This document shows, piece after piece, positions 28,392 through 37,050 of a stretch of 64,000 nt of DNA. Under the pieces are notes generated by a model, which was given only the letters and a program-made list of their open reading frames with translations, was not told where the DNA came from and ran no database searches. The DNA comes from JAUCQB01 sp964586235. Its GTDB lineage: Bacteria > Planctomycetota > Phycisphaerae > UBA1845 > PWPN01. The first letter of the stretch is position 1. Each line of letters starts with the position of its first letter. The stretch lies in contig CAZPIO010000021.1 in the NCBI GenBank assembly GCA_964586235.1, positions 1 to 64,000 on the forward strand, given 5' to 3'. A program made the position numbers and the translations under genes.

Positions 28392-30221
28392 TCAGAACTC
28401 GGCACCGGCCGTCACGCCGAAGAGCTTCCGAAGCCGCTGGATCGACGTTTCGAGCTCGCTCCCCTCGCCCTGGCGGTTGATGCCATGCTTTTTCGCGCGC
28501 TCCGCAAACACCTTGACCAGGGGGCGCATCCGCTCGGCCACGGCCGGGTCCAACTTGCCATCCTCCGGCGTATACCAGACCGGCTGGAGGGCCAGTCGGT
28601 ACGCACAGATCGAGGCCTTCTCCACGCGGGCGCGCACGGCGTCGTTCTCCGCCAGCCGCAGGGCTTCGGTGAACGCCTCCACGCCCGCCTGGGCGAGTGA
28701 TTCGTCGAGGCCGTAATCGGCTTCCTTGCCAAAGCAGTTCTGATGCTTCCCGCTGGCCTCGGCGCGATCGTGGACCAGGTCGATGAATCGGCGGATCGGA
28801 CCGGCGGCGCGGCCGTAGTGCAACTCGAGGAACTCGTTGACCAGCAAACGCCCGCTGCGATTGGGGTCCCACAGCAGGTTACCCATCACGTAGTTCCGCA
28901 GGTCGGACAGTTCGGCCCCTCTCGCGTCGCCGGCGGCCTGCATGAAGACGCCCTTGGCCTGGTTGGCGACGAAATGGCGGATGTTCGGCTCGAGCACCCG
29001 CAGGTTCGGGAAGGGGAGCAGGTAGTTGCTGAAGTTCGTGTTGTAGTTCCAGACCGAGATGTTCGAGCAGATCCTGCCCCAGTTGTCCATGTCCTGACAG
29101 AACTCTCGGTTCTTCGGACAAGCCGGGTCGTTGATCGGGTGGATCACGCAGCACTCGATGCTACACAGTTGGATCTGCACGTTCGGCCGCGGTTTGATCG
29201 TCTTGGGCGGCTTGCGCGTGTACCAGTAGCTCAATGTGCCGACCTTGACGTCGGGATAGCTCTTGGCGACCTCGTCGGCGACCGCGTTGACGAAGGTCAG
29301 CAGCGAGCCCATCGGCGTGCCCTCGCGCTCGTCGATGGCGGCGCACTTCGGGCATTTGCAGTACTTGTCGTTGTCGTTCTGGCTGACCGAGATGTTTTCC
29401 CGGTTGGGGTTGGCCTTGAGTTCCGCCAGCACCGCTTCGGTGACGATCCGCAGCACGTCGGGGTTGGTCAGGCAGGGCTCGGTCTCGTGCCAGTCGTTGT
29501 TCACCGGGGCCAGCCGCTTGCCGTCCCTCAGGGCGAAGTACTCCGGGTGCTCCTTGCCGTACTTGGCAGAAGGGATCTGGTTGCCGAACGTGTGGTTGAT
29601 CAACGAGGTGCCTGTCTTCCCGCCGAGCTTCAGGTCATCGCTGACCGTGTTGCATCGCAAGCGGGCCGCGAAGGCCGGGTTGGCGCTCGTCTCGCCGTAG
29701 TAGCTCCACCGGAAGCCGAGCGGCGGGTGATAGAAGCGATCGACCGGGCCGACCACTCGCCATCCGCCTATCTTGGGTACATGGGTATGGTCGGCCGTCA
29801 GGAACCGCACGCCGAAATAGTCTTCGAGGAAGGTGTAGACGCCGTACAACGTTCCACGCGGCCGACCGCCGGCGATCGCGATGTTGTTGTCGCGCACGAT
29901 GATTCGCAGGTCCTCGGGACCGAAGCCCTCGATGGCAAAGCCGACCGGGCTGCCGCGCATGACCGGACCGCAACCGATGAACACGTGCCGGTCCGGCCGG
30001 CTTGCGGTTCGGGTGATCTCCAGCTTCACTCCGGTGGCCTGTGCCGTCAGACCCTGGAATTCCTCGGCCGCATACGCCTCGCTGGGCGATGCGTCCTCGG
30101 GAATGACGATATCCCAGCCCTCAAGGGCGGCCAGATTCACGCCCTGCGAAACACCCGGAGCCGCGACGGCGTCCCCGGCAGCCAACAGGGTCAGCAGGAT
30201 GATGCCAATGGCGCAACGCAT
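28392..30221 (-). CDS. Exported DUF4838 protein with GH20-type N-terminal domain
   Basis: A 609-residue protein with a Sec signal peptide (MRCAIGIILLTLLAAGDAVA). Residues about 30-150 (IVIPEDASPSEAYAAEEFQG, FIGCGP, IAGGRPRGTLYGVYTFLEDY) form the GH20 domain-2-like/alpha-glucuronidase N-terminal fold found ahead of many glycosidase barrels. The rest matches DUF4838, with ENISVSQNDNDKYCKCPKC and VQIQLCSIECCVIHP. DUF4838 proteins occur widely in planctomycetes and Bacteroidetes polysaccharide loci; the activity is unproved but presumably glycoside hydrolysis. The cysteine-rich NDNDKYCKCPKC piece suggests a metal or disulfide site. It lies 146 bp downstream of the sulfatase-like gene on the same strand. 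Confidence 0.85.
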   Translation of the reverse strand: MRCAIGIILLTLLAAGDAVAAPGVSQGVNLAALEGWDIVIPEDASPSEAYAAEEFQGLTAQATGVKLEITRTASRPDRHVFIGCGPVMRGSPVGFAIEGFGPEDLRIIVRDNNIAIAGGRPRGTLYGVYTFLEDYFGVRFLTADHTHVPKIGGWRVVGPVDRFYHPPLGFRWSYYGETSANPAFAARLRCNTVSDDLKLGGKTGTSLINHTFGNQIPSAKYGKEHPEYFALRDGKRLAPVNNDWHETEPCLTNPDVLRIVTEAVLAELKANPNRENISVSQNDNDKYCKCPKCAAIDEREGTPMGSLLTFVNAVADEVAKSYPDVKVGTLSYWYTRKPPKTIKPRPNVQIQLCSIECCVIHPINDPACPKNREFCQDMDNWGRICSNISVWNYNTNFSNYLLPFPNLRVLEPNIRHFVANQAKGVFMQAAGDARGAELSDLRNYVMGNLLWDPNRSGRLLVNEFLELHYGRAAGPIRRFIDLVHDRAEASGKHQNCFGKEADYGLDESLAQAGVEAFTEALRLAENDAVRARVEKASICAYRLALQPVWYTPEDGKLDPAVAERMRPLVKVFAERAKKHGINRQGEGSELETSIQRLRKLFGVTAGAEF

Positions 30222-30367
30222 CGGCGCACACTCCTTTCAAGAAGAACGCCCCCGATGGCCCGTCCGTGGCCGCCAAAACCACGGTGTTCCGAACCGGGGA
30301 CCCCAGACTTCCCGGCCGGCTCTCGCCAGCGTCCGTCACAAGTGACCCGATCGCATGCGGACCCTCG

Positions 30368-31924
30368 TCATGCATCCAGCGGCGGAATTGGGATTCCAAG
30401 ACGCGTCTGCATCCTGTCTCGCAGATCCCTGGCCACTTTCGGATGCTCACCGAGCACGTTCCTGGCCTGTTGCGGATCGTCCTTCAGCCTGTAGAGGCAC
30501 GGCCCCTTGGCGCGATTCTTGCCCGTAATGTGCTGAAAGTAGTGCCATTCCCGGTTGTGGATCGCTCCGAACTGACCGAACACCGTGTAGACCTCGTCGT
30601 GGATGGATCCCGACTCGCCGGTCGCGAGCTTCCACATGTTGTCCCCGTCCATCTCCTTGTAGTCGTCAATTCCGAGTAGCGTCAGGAGCGTGGGCATCAG
30701 GTCAATCGCGCTGACAAGGCCGTCAACCCGCTTGCCGGCATACTTGTTGTCGGGATGCCTGATGATCAGGGGGATATGGGTAACGCACCGGTTGAGCAGT
30801 CCGGCCGTTTTCTGTACGCACCCCTCTTCACCGAGATGGGTACCATGGTCCGTTGTGAAGACGATGACGGTATCCTTCATCAAGCCCATTTCATCGACCG
30901 ACTTCAAGAGCCGGCCGATGCAGTAGTCGCTGAAGGTGACCTCGGCGGCATAGAGGTCTCGGATCACGGGCAGGTCGTCAGAGCGAATGTCCGCGTTCCT
31001 GACCCCGTAGCCGAACAGGTACCTCTCATAAGGGTACTCGGCCCGATACATCCTCTGGAACCGCGGCGGCGCATCCCATGGCTCGTGAGGATCGAACATG
31101 TCGATCCAGAGCATGAACGGCTTGCCGCCCGCGCCTCGCTCCAGCCAGTCCATCGCCGCCTTGCAGGACCGGGCGCAGAAGTAATCCTCCTCGCTCTTGC
31201 GCTCCTGGGTGTTCATCAGGTACTGGCGCATATTCCGATCGTAGCCGGGATTCCACAGGTGGGCGGGCATGTGCTTCTTCGGATCGACCTCCTCCTTCGG
31301 CCCGCTTCTCCACCTGTCCGTCTCCTGCCCGCGAACCCACTCCCAGGAGTCGAAGCCGCGGTGGAAATTGTAGTCCGGTTTGAAGTGATGATAGGTGTCA
31401 ACGATGAGACCGGTCGTGATACCATGTTTGCCCAGGACCTCCGCGAAGGTGATATCATTGTTGCCGAGGGGCTGCCACTTTGCCTCGGGAAGCACGCTCC
31501 TGCCCGTATGGTAGACCCTGCGACAGGGGATCGTCGGCAGGCCCTCGGCGGCGGCGTCAGTGAAAACCACGCTCTGGGCGGCCAGGGCGTCAAGATGAGG
31601 CGTCTTGACGCGGGTGCTGCCATAACAGCCGAGGTGATCCGCCCGCCATGTGTCCGCCACGATCACGATCAGGTTCAGGCCGTTGGGTTTTGCAGTTTGG
31701 GGAATGCGGGCCTGCGGCTTCGGGGCGGTTCTCAGGTCGCCCGACCAGATGGGCATCTTGGGCTCGGTCGTTGCGGGCCGCTCGGCGCCGGCCGCTGTCA
31801 GCCCCATCCCCGCCGCGCCCGCGAGCGCCCCGCCGATGAAGCTCCTCCTGGTGAACGGGGCGTCATCCCGTCCCAGGTTGTCTGACGCTACCTGCTCTTG
31901 CTGACCTTCGTGTCTGTCTGACAT
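30368..31924 (-). CDS. Tat-exported sulfatase-superfamily hydrolase with Thr in place of catalytic Cys
   Basis: A 518-residue alkaline-phosphatase-superfamily protein of PF00884. A twin-arginine signal (TRRSFIGGALAGAAGMGLTA, about 25-44) is followed by NLIVIVADTWRADHLGCYG, the metal-site start of the DTxRxDHLxCYG subgroup. FTTDHGTHLGEEG comes later. The nucleophile region reads L-P-T131-I-P-C-R135-R-V-Y-H-T-G. Aligned on the Arg and on TG, the position that is Cys in C-x-P-x-R sulfatases is Thr131. Formylglycine cannot form there, so a Thr nucleophile, as in related phosphodiesterases and phosphotransferases, is more likely than sulfatase chemistry. It is probably in an operon with the DUF4838 gene. 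Confidence 0.8.
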   Translation of the reverse strand: MSDRHEGQQEQVASDNLGRDDAPFTRRSFIGGALAGAAGMGLTAAGAERPATTEPKMPIWSGDLRTAPKPQARIPQTAKPNGLNLIVIVADTWRADHLGCYGSTRVKTPHLDALAAQSVVFTDAAAEGLPTIPCRRVYHTGRSVLPEAKWQPLGNNDITFAEVLGKHGITTGLIVDTYHHFKPDYNFHRGFDSWEWVRGQETDRWRSGPKEEVDPKKHMPAHLWNPGYDRNMRQYLMNTQERKSEEDYFCARSCKAAMDWLERGAGGKPFMLWIDMFDPHEPWDAPPRFQRMYRAEYPYERYLFGYGVRNADIRSDDLPVIRDLYAAEVTFSDYCIGRLLKSVDEMGLMKDTVIVFTTDHGTHLGEEGCVQKTAGLLNRCVTHIPLIIRHPDNKYAGKRVDGLVSAIDLMPTLLTLLGIDDYKEMDGDNMWKLATGESGSIHDEVYTVFGQFGAIHNREWHYFQHITGKNRAKGPCLYRLKDDPQQARNVLGEHPKVARDLRDRMQTRLGIPIPPLDA

Positions 31925-32034
31925 GACCGCCCTCCCCTGAAGAACGAATCGTCACGCCCGCCTGAGCGTGCCTCTGATCACGCAGTGTGTATCCCTGCGG
32001 ACCTCACGTGTCAATCCGGGAGATCGACGAGAGC

Positions 32035-33231
32035 TTATCCGGCGGCGTCGGCCGGCCGGTGTCCGACGGCCACCACCGCGTGCGGATAATCGGCGGCCGG
32101 GATCTGCGTGATGGCCTGCAGCGCGGCCTGTTCCGAGGGTGCGAGCGCTGCCTTGAACCCGCAACCCAGGCCCAACGCCCCGGCCTGGAGCAGCATCCCG
32201 CCGGCGGCGAAACCAGTCTCCAGCCGCTGGTACCAGGTATCGAGACCCGTCCGCGCCAGGCACAGGAGTACGTAACACGGCGCCGCGGGCAGATCGGGCA
32301 GTGCCTGGAGGACGGCCGGCCGCACGTCCGCATTTTGCACCAGTTCCAAGCGGTGATCGCGGCTGGCCATGCTGGAGCCCTGGCGGTTGCAGTACCGCGA
32401 AACCCTTGCGTCCACGACGTAGATGCGATTCGTGAGGAAGTATTGGGCCACCCACGACGGCACGGTCAGGCCCGCGCGCCCGGTGATCGTCCGGTGCGGC
32501 GTGCAACCGTAGGCCGCCCAGAGAAGCTGCGAGAGCTCTTGCGGCGTGAGATCGAGGTCCGGGCGGAGTTCCGCGTCCAGGCGCAGCCCGGCGAGCACAT
32601 CCTCCAGCTTGTCGGCGCCGTCGGTGAAAGGGTCGGGCAGCGATCCGTCGGAGGATTTCGCCACGAGCTCGTCGGTCAGCGCGGGCACGTCGCCGACACC
32701 GAAGTTCAGGTCGCCCACCTGAGGGCAGCCGGCAAGCTGGGCGGGGGTGTCCGTCCACAGCGACACCGAGGCAAGCAGTGCACACATGTAGGACACGCCG
32801 GCGTCGAAGTCCAGCTCGCGATCGTAATTGACCCGCATCGCGTTGAGCACCTTCTCGGTCGAATGCGCCTGCAGTGCATTGTCCTGCGGCAGGTAGACGC
32901 TGGTTCCCGCGATGGTCTTCAGGTAGATCGTCCGGTGGCTGCCGGTCACGGGGGCCCGGCCGGCGGCCCAGAGGATGCTGGCAATCTGCTCGGTGGTGGC
33001 GCTTCCGTGGAGCCCGATGTGCTTGGAGACCCGGCTGTTCAGGCACAGCTCCACCGATCTGCCGGTGAGCGTCGGTGCCGGCAGGATCTCCGGCTCGCCG
33101 GGTTCTATGAGCCGGCCGCTAAGGCAGCCGCCGATTGCCAGGCCACCGAGCCCCACGGCGGCAGTCTGGCAGAACTGCCGCCGGCTGATGGCAGGGTTGC
33201 CGCGTCTGTTGTCTTCCGGGTTTCCGTCCAT
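32035..33231 (-). CDS. Tat-exported SagB-like nitroreductase-fold lipoprotein
   Basis: A 398-residue protein. The N-terminus combines a twin-arginine motif (ISRRQFCQTAAVGLGGLAIG) with a lipobox (IGGC). Two segments resemble the SagB/nitroreductase start, TTEQIASILWAAGRAP at about 80-95 and TPQELSQLLWAAYGCTPHRT at about 235-255, suggesting an internal duplication. The C-terminal part (ARTGLDTWYQRLETGFAAGG, LLQAGALGLGCGF) matches the FMN-binding dehydrogenase end of SagB. Tat export fits a cofactor-loaded flavoprotein. SagB enzymes oxidise azolines in RiPP pathways. Here the divergent neighbour is a radical SAM/SPASM protein, so the pair may act together on a peptide or protein. The substrate is unknown. 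Confidence 0.72.
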   Translation of the reverse strand: MDGNPEDNRRGNPAISRRQFCQTAAVGLGGLAIGGCLSGRLIEPGEPEILPAPTLTGRSVELCLNSRVSKHIGLHGSATTEQIASILWAAGRAPVTGSHRTIYLKTIAGTSVYLPQDNALQAHSTEKVLNAMRVNYDRELDFDAGVSYMCALLASVSLWTDTPAQLAGCPQVGDLNFGVGDVPALTDELVAKSSDGSLPDPFTDGADKLEDVLAGLRLDAELRPDLDLTPQELSQLLWAAYGCTPHRTITGRAGLTVPSWVAQYFLTNRIYVVDARVSRYCNRQGSSMASRDHRLELVQNADVRPAVLQALPDLPAAPCYVLLCLARTGLDTWYQRLETGFAAGGMLLQAGALGLGCGFKAALAPSEQAALQAITQIPAADYPHAVVAVGHRPADAAG

Positions 33232-33296
33232 GAGTTGCTCCTGATCGAAATGCCCCCGTCGGGCGTCACCCGCCGTCGCCGAGCTTCGACTTCAGA

Positions 33297-33326
33297 ATCA
33301 TACTGTGATATAGGATTTGTACGCAA
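33297..33326 (-). promoter_or_regulatory. Predicted promoter of the nitroreductase-like gene
   Basis: On the minus strand, -35 TTGCGT (33321-33326) and -10 TATGAT (33297-33302) are spaced by 18 bp, 66 bp upstream of the ATG at 33231. The spacer is notably AT-rich for this genome. Confidence 0.4.
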
Positions 33327-33458
33327 CATGAACGCGGTGTTTCCCCGATGACCTGGCCCTGGCAGCCGCGTCTGTCAGTGGGGCGAAGCTTCTGCGGGAG
33401 TTGCCCGCCCATTCCGTACCTGCCGTTACAGGTTTGTTACACGACAGGCCCCAGCAAG

Positions 33459-33467
33459 TGGTATACT
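33459..33467 (+). promoter_or_regulatory. Predicted extended -10 promoter of the radical SAM/SPASM gene
   Basis: TG-G-TATACT, with the -10 hexamer at 33462-33467 preceded by TGG, forms an extended -10 element 53 bp upstream of ATG 33521. No clear -35 is present at the right distance. Together with the opposing promoter it makes a short divergent control region. Confidence 0.45.
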
Positions 33468-33520
33468 CAGGTCAGCAGACTCCGGCGGCCGGCTTCAGCT
33501 CCCGAAGAGGACGATCTGCA

Positions 33521-35656
33521 ATGGCAACCCATTCACGAACACCGCGACACGACCCCTCGCTGACGGCAAGCGATGCGGATGCTTTCTTCGTCGAGCACGG
33601 ACGAACGCATGTCCCCCGCCTCGTGCAGTGGATGGCGACGCTCCGTTGTCCGCTTTGCTGCGGGCATTGCCTGGCGGCCGGAGATGACGCGCAGGACATG
33701 CCGGCTGTCGAGGCCGGCAGGTTGATCGAGCAGGTTGCCGCGATGGGTGTCGAGGAGTTCCTCCTGACCGGCGGGGAACCGCTCTCGCGGCCTGATCTGC
33801 CTGACATCATACACATGCTCCGGGCAAATGGCGTCCGCTGGAGTCTCAACACGGCCATCATGCCCGACCGCGGCACGCGCGAGGCGATGGAGCAGTGGCC
33901 GCCCGGTTTTGTCGCCGTCAGCGTCGACGGCCCCGAGGAAATCCACGACGCGTTTCGCGGCAGGCCCGGGACTTTTCGCCGCGCGTTGGAGAGCATCTCG
34001 TACTTCACCCGGCTCTCTCCGAACGGCGTCGCCGCGGGGACTACGGTCACGACCAAGAACTTCCGACACCTTCCGGCCACGTTCGGCGTCGTGCTGGAGA
34101 GCGGGGCTTCCCAGTGGGGCCTGCATCTGCCGGTGCCGGAGGGCCGGGCGGCCGGGCGCAAGGATCTCTTTCTCTCGCGCAGGCAGCTCAAGAGGCTCCT
34201 CCGCTTCGCCGCTTCCAAGCGCAACCATTTCCCGGTGGTCATGGCTGACGAGATCGGGTACTGCGGGTCGTGGGAGCCGCTGGTGCGCGGAGGGCCGTTC
34301 TTCTGCGGCGCCGGCAGGGCCCAGTGCGTCGTCCTCCCGGACGGCGAGGTTGTCCCGTGCACCACGCTTGACCGCTCGACCAGTGCCGGGAACGTGCTCC
34401 GTCAGCCTCTGCGTGAAATCTGGAACACGGGATTTGCCGCGCTTCGGCGATGGCGGCCCGAGGGCAAGTGCCGGTCGTGCCGGTATGCCGTTGCGTGCCG
34501 AGGAGGATGCTGGCTCCAGCGCCGGCACGGGACGGAGTGCTTCCGTGACGTGTGGCGCGTGTCTGCCCCGGCCATGGCCGCGGGACTTGCGGTGTGCGTC
34601 GGACTTGCGGCGGCAGGCCAGGTTTCCGCGGCCGAGGTGCCGGCACCGACCGCGCCGTCGGCCCAGGTAACGGACGTCGAAGCGGCGAACATGCAGATCC
34701 TCCAGAGGAGCATCGTGCTGTGGTACGCGTCGCAGTTCCGTGGCCACCGTGTTCCGGACATCGCCCAGGTGAGACTGGGGCTGAGCAGGACCCTGCCGGA
34801 CGATCCAGGCGCGAGGTACTTCCTCCGCTTCACTGATGGAGAGCTTCCGAGAGAGATTGAGGCTGGCGCGAAGGAGATCACAGACGCTCTGGAGACGAAA
34901 CAGCGCTCGCTCTGCCTGATCGGTTTGGCCTGGCGCGACGTGACTGAATGGTGCATCGAAGGCACGCCGCCGTATCGGCGGACCGAGGCCGAGCGGAAAG
35001 CTTTGCGGGAGGTCGTTGGAAAGCTCGGCGAAACAGCGGAGACATGGCGTAGCGAGATCTTCAGGCAAGAGCTTGACCCCTACCTCCGTCGCCCGTTTCG
35101 GTATCGGCGTTTCCTTATGTCGAAGGCCGGGCCGTCGGCGTTTGACCGTTTCTCTGAAGGTCTGGCCAGGAAACGCTGGGGCGCCAGTCCGGACATGGCC
35201 GAGCAGTCCCTCGCAGACCATCCGTACGCAGAGACAATGAACCTGAAGTTCGAACTGCGCGGCACAACGAGGCTGCAATGTGTTCGCAGCGGGACAACCT
35301 CAGACGTCGATGGAACACTCCGTGTTTTCGACCTGCTCATCGTGCCGAAGCAGGAGGGGGCAGGGCCGGTGGTACTGAGGTTCTCCGTCGGTGGGCAGGA
35401 CCTGGAGGCGACGCTGCCACCAGGGACCGAGCTGACCTATGGCGATGTGCTGCGACTCGTCCATGAGCAGAACGCGAAGGCATTCGAGGGCAAGTCCTTC
35501 GATCGCTTTCTGGTCGTTGGTAATGTGTATCGAGCATCACCCTTGGCGCTCCCCGAACTGTTCAAGAGAAAACGCGAGTTCGAGATGAACAAGAGCGCCT
35601 CGCAGCCGATCGCTTATCCCTTCCTGTGGGCCCTGGTCGATCTCTATCTCTTCTGA
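33521..35656 (+). CDS. Radical SAM/SPASM protein fused to a membrane helix and exported C-terminal domain
   Basis: A 711-residue fusion. Residues 30-250 form a radical SAM domain with C43-x3-C47-x2-C50 (CPLCCGHC), then EEFLLTGGEPLSRPDLP. A SPASM cluster region follows at about 270-345 (CGAGRAQCVVLPDGEVVPC, CRSCRYAVACRGGC). At about 351-373 a hydrophobic segment ending QVSAAE looks like an internal signal peptide or anchor. About 335 residues of unrecognised sequence follow, rich in charged helices and ending in beta-like FDLLIVPKQEGAG and VVLRFSVGG. SPASM enzymes modify peptides or proteins. The frame is continuous, with no sign of a lost stop between the parts. The start follows AGAGG. It is divergent from the SagB-like gene. 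Confidence 0.82.
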   Translation: MATHSRTPRHDPSLTASDADAFFVEHGRTHVPRLVQWMATLRCPLCCGHCLAAGDDAQDMPAVEAGRLIEQVAAMGVEEFLLTGGEPLSRPDLPDIIHMLRANGVRWSLNTAIMPDRGTREAMEQWPPGFVAVSVDGPEEIHDAFRGRPGTFRRALESISYFTRLSPNGVAAGTTVTTKNFRHLPATFGVVLESGASQWGLHLPVPEGRAAGRKDLFLSRRQLKRLLRFAASKRNHFPVVMADEIGYCGSWEPLVRGGPFFCGAGRAQCVVLPDGEVVPCTTLDRSTSAGNVLRQPLREIWNTGFAALRRWRPEGKCRSCRYAVACRGGCWLQRRHGTECFRDVWRVSAPAMAAGLAVCVGLAAAGQVSAAEVPAPTAPSAQVTDVEAANMQILQRSIVLWYASQFRGHRVPDIAQVRLGLSRTLPDDPGARYFLRFTDGELPREIEAGAKEITDALETKQRSLCLIGLAWRDVTEWCIEGTPPYRRTEAERKALREVVGKLGETAETWRSEIFRQELDPYLRRPFRYRRFLMSKAGPSAFDRFSEGLARKRWGASPDMAEQSLADHPYAETMNLKFELRGTTRLQCVRSGTTSDVDGTLRVFDLLIVPKQEGAGPVVLRFSVGGQDLEATLPPGTELTYGDVLRLVHEQNAKAFEGKSFDRFLVVGNVYRASPLALPELFKRKREFEMNKSASQPIAYPFLWALVDLYLF

Positions 35657-35670
35657 GCGGGCCGTCGCCG

Positions 35671-36792
35671 TCAGCCGGCCGGGCGAGTACTCTGCCCGTT
35701 CAGATGCTCGGTGACACGGGCAAGCACCTCGAAGAGCCGCCAGATCAGCGCGTAATGATCGCCGTCATACCAGTCGATCCTCACGTTTCCGATCGATCTG
35801 GCCAGCGCCTCGACGCTCGCGGGCGGCACGACGGGATCGCTCCGCGTGTTCACCATCATCACCGTGGCCGGGTCGATCCTGCCCGCGAAAGTGCACGGTT
35901 CGATGAGCTCGAGCTTCTTCGTGATCTCTGCCGGACTCAGCCCGCTGGCCTCGATCGCTTCGCGCACCGATCGCACTTCGGGAGTCTGCGTGCTCAGCAC
36001 TCGCGCCAGATCCCCTCCCGCCAGGACGAACACCGAATGGCTGAACCGTCCGTCCACGCCGCTGGCGACGCTCGCAACGAAGCCGCCGAGGCTCGTGCCC
36101 AGGATGCTGATCCGCGTGTGGTCGATCAGCGGTTGAGCGCCCAGCCAGCGGGCTGCGCGGCGGGCATCCATGGCCGACTGCCGGACGCCCTCGCACAGGG
36201 TGTCGAGGTTCTGGGTGAGGGCCCGCATGCGCTCCCGCTCATTGGGGCGCCGAGGCCCGTAGTAGGCCATCTTGAGCATGAGCCCGTCGAAGCCCCGAGT
36301 CGCGAGATAGTGGCAGATCGCCCTGGACTCGACGAACTTTCCGTCCGAGATGTGCAGGACGATGACCGCGGGGCGTTTTTGGTCTCCGCGGCAGCGGTAG
36401 TAATCGCAGTGGACAGTGTTGTTCTCGGGCACATCGGTGATCACCGGCGACGGGAAGCGCAGGTCGTATACGTCGTAATCCGCGAGGCCATGCTGCCGGT
36501 CCATGGTCCACGCGACATCGCCGGGCGGCTCCTCATAGTGCTTGAGGAGAGCGGCAAGACGCACGTCGTCTGTCGGCTTCATCAAACGCATCTGCGAAGC
36601 CGTGACCGTGCCCTCCAGGTGAAGCGGTCCCGGCGGCAGCGCGGGCAGAGTCGCCGCAGCCGCACTTTCGGGACGGGTGCCCGGCTGACCCTGCGGATCG
36701 ACGGCCGCCGACCCGCCGGACGCCGGTCCTGCCAGGGCCGCGCAAACCATCACAAGCCATGAGCCGCCGGCAACACCCAAGCCAGTCCTCAT
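35671..36792 (-). CDS. Exported alpha/beta-hydrolase (esterase-like)
   Basis: A 373-residue protein with a signal peptide (GVAGGSWLVMVCAALAGPAS). The hydrolase core shows VIVLHISDGKF, GFDGLMLKMAYYGP, the nucleophile elbow GTSLGG, and later MMVNTRSDPVVPPAS with the likely catalytic Asp and WYDGDHYAL with the His. The acyl-pocket layout is like acetyl-xylan esterase/dienelactone-hydrolase relatives in planctomycete polysaccharide loci. It ends 15 bp after the stop of the radical SAM/SPASM gene (convergent). The substrate is unknown. Confidence 0.85.
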   Translation of the reverse strand: MRTGLGVAGGSWLVMVCAALAGPASGGSAAVDPQGQPGTRPESAAAATLPALPPGPLHLEGTVTASQMRLMKPTDDVRLAALLKHYEEPPGDVAWTMDRQHGLADYDVYDLRFPSPVITDVPENNTVHCDYYRCRGDQKRPAVIVLHISDGKFVESRAICHYLATRGFDGLMLKMAYYGPRRPNERERMRALTQNLDTLCEGVRQSAMDARRAARWLGAQPLIDHTRISILGTSLGGFVASVASGVDGRFSHSVFVLAGGDLARVLSTQTPEVRSVREAIEASGLSPAEITKKLELIEPCTFAGRIDPATVMMVNTRSDPVVPPASVEALARSIGNVRIDWYDGDHYALIWRLFEVLARVTEHLNGQSTRPAG

Positions 36793-36943
36793 CGCCCAAC
36801 CTCCCGTCCGGTGGCACTGGACAGCGACCCGTTGACCCGCACGCGAATTCTCATATCGTTGGCGCGCTTCCTGGTCAACACCGCTCCGCCCAGCGCCCCC
36901 TCATCTCCGCGTCTCCGTTTCTCCGCGCCGGGGTGTCGAGGAA

Positions 36944-36959
36944 AAAAGGGGACATCACT
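36944..36959 (+). repeat. Left arm of RAYT inverted repeat
   Basis: Sixteen bases, AAAAGGGGACATCACT, exactly complementary to 37739-37754. The match stops at both edges. Confidence 0.8.
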
Positions 36960-37050
36960 AATTATCCAGCCAGATACCGATTACTCAGCAGGGTAGAGGG
37001 GATATGATTGAATATTGACAGCGGCAGTGGTTACCTGTAGCCTCTGATTC

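Noticed and set aside
33348..33563. A 71-codon frame before the radical SAM/SPASM gene considered as a RiPP precursor.
   Set aside because: It begins upstream of the best promoter, has no ribosome-binding site, overlaps the radical SAM start in another frame and lacks leader/core features.
33521..34570. Reading the SPASM radical SAM enzyme as the sulfatase maturase (anSME) for the nearby sulfatases.
   Set aside because: Its cluster motif and surroundings (CPLCCGHC) do not match the CNLxCxYC anSME pattern, and the nearest sulfatase-type gene lacks the Cys substrate.
34574..35656. Splitting the radical SAM/SPASM protein at an internal ATG that would start a separate exported protein.
   Set aside because: The frame is continuous with no ribosome-binding site or promoter at the junction; kept as one fusion, although an assembly or annotation split cannot be fully excluded.
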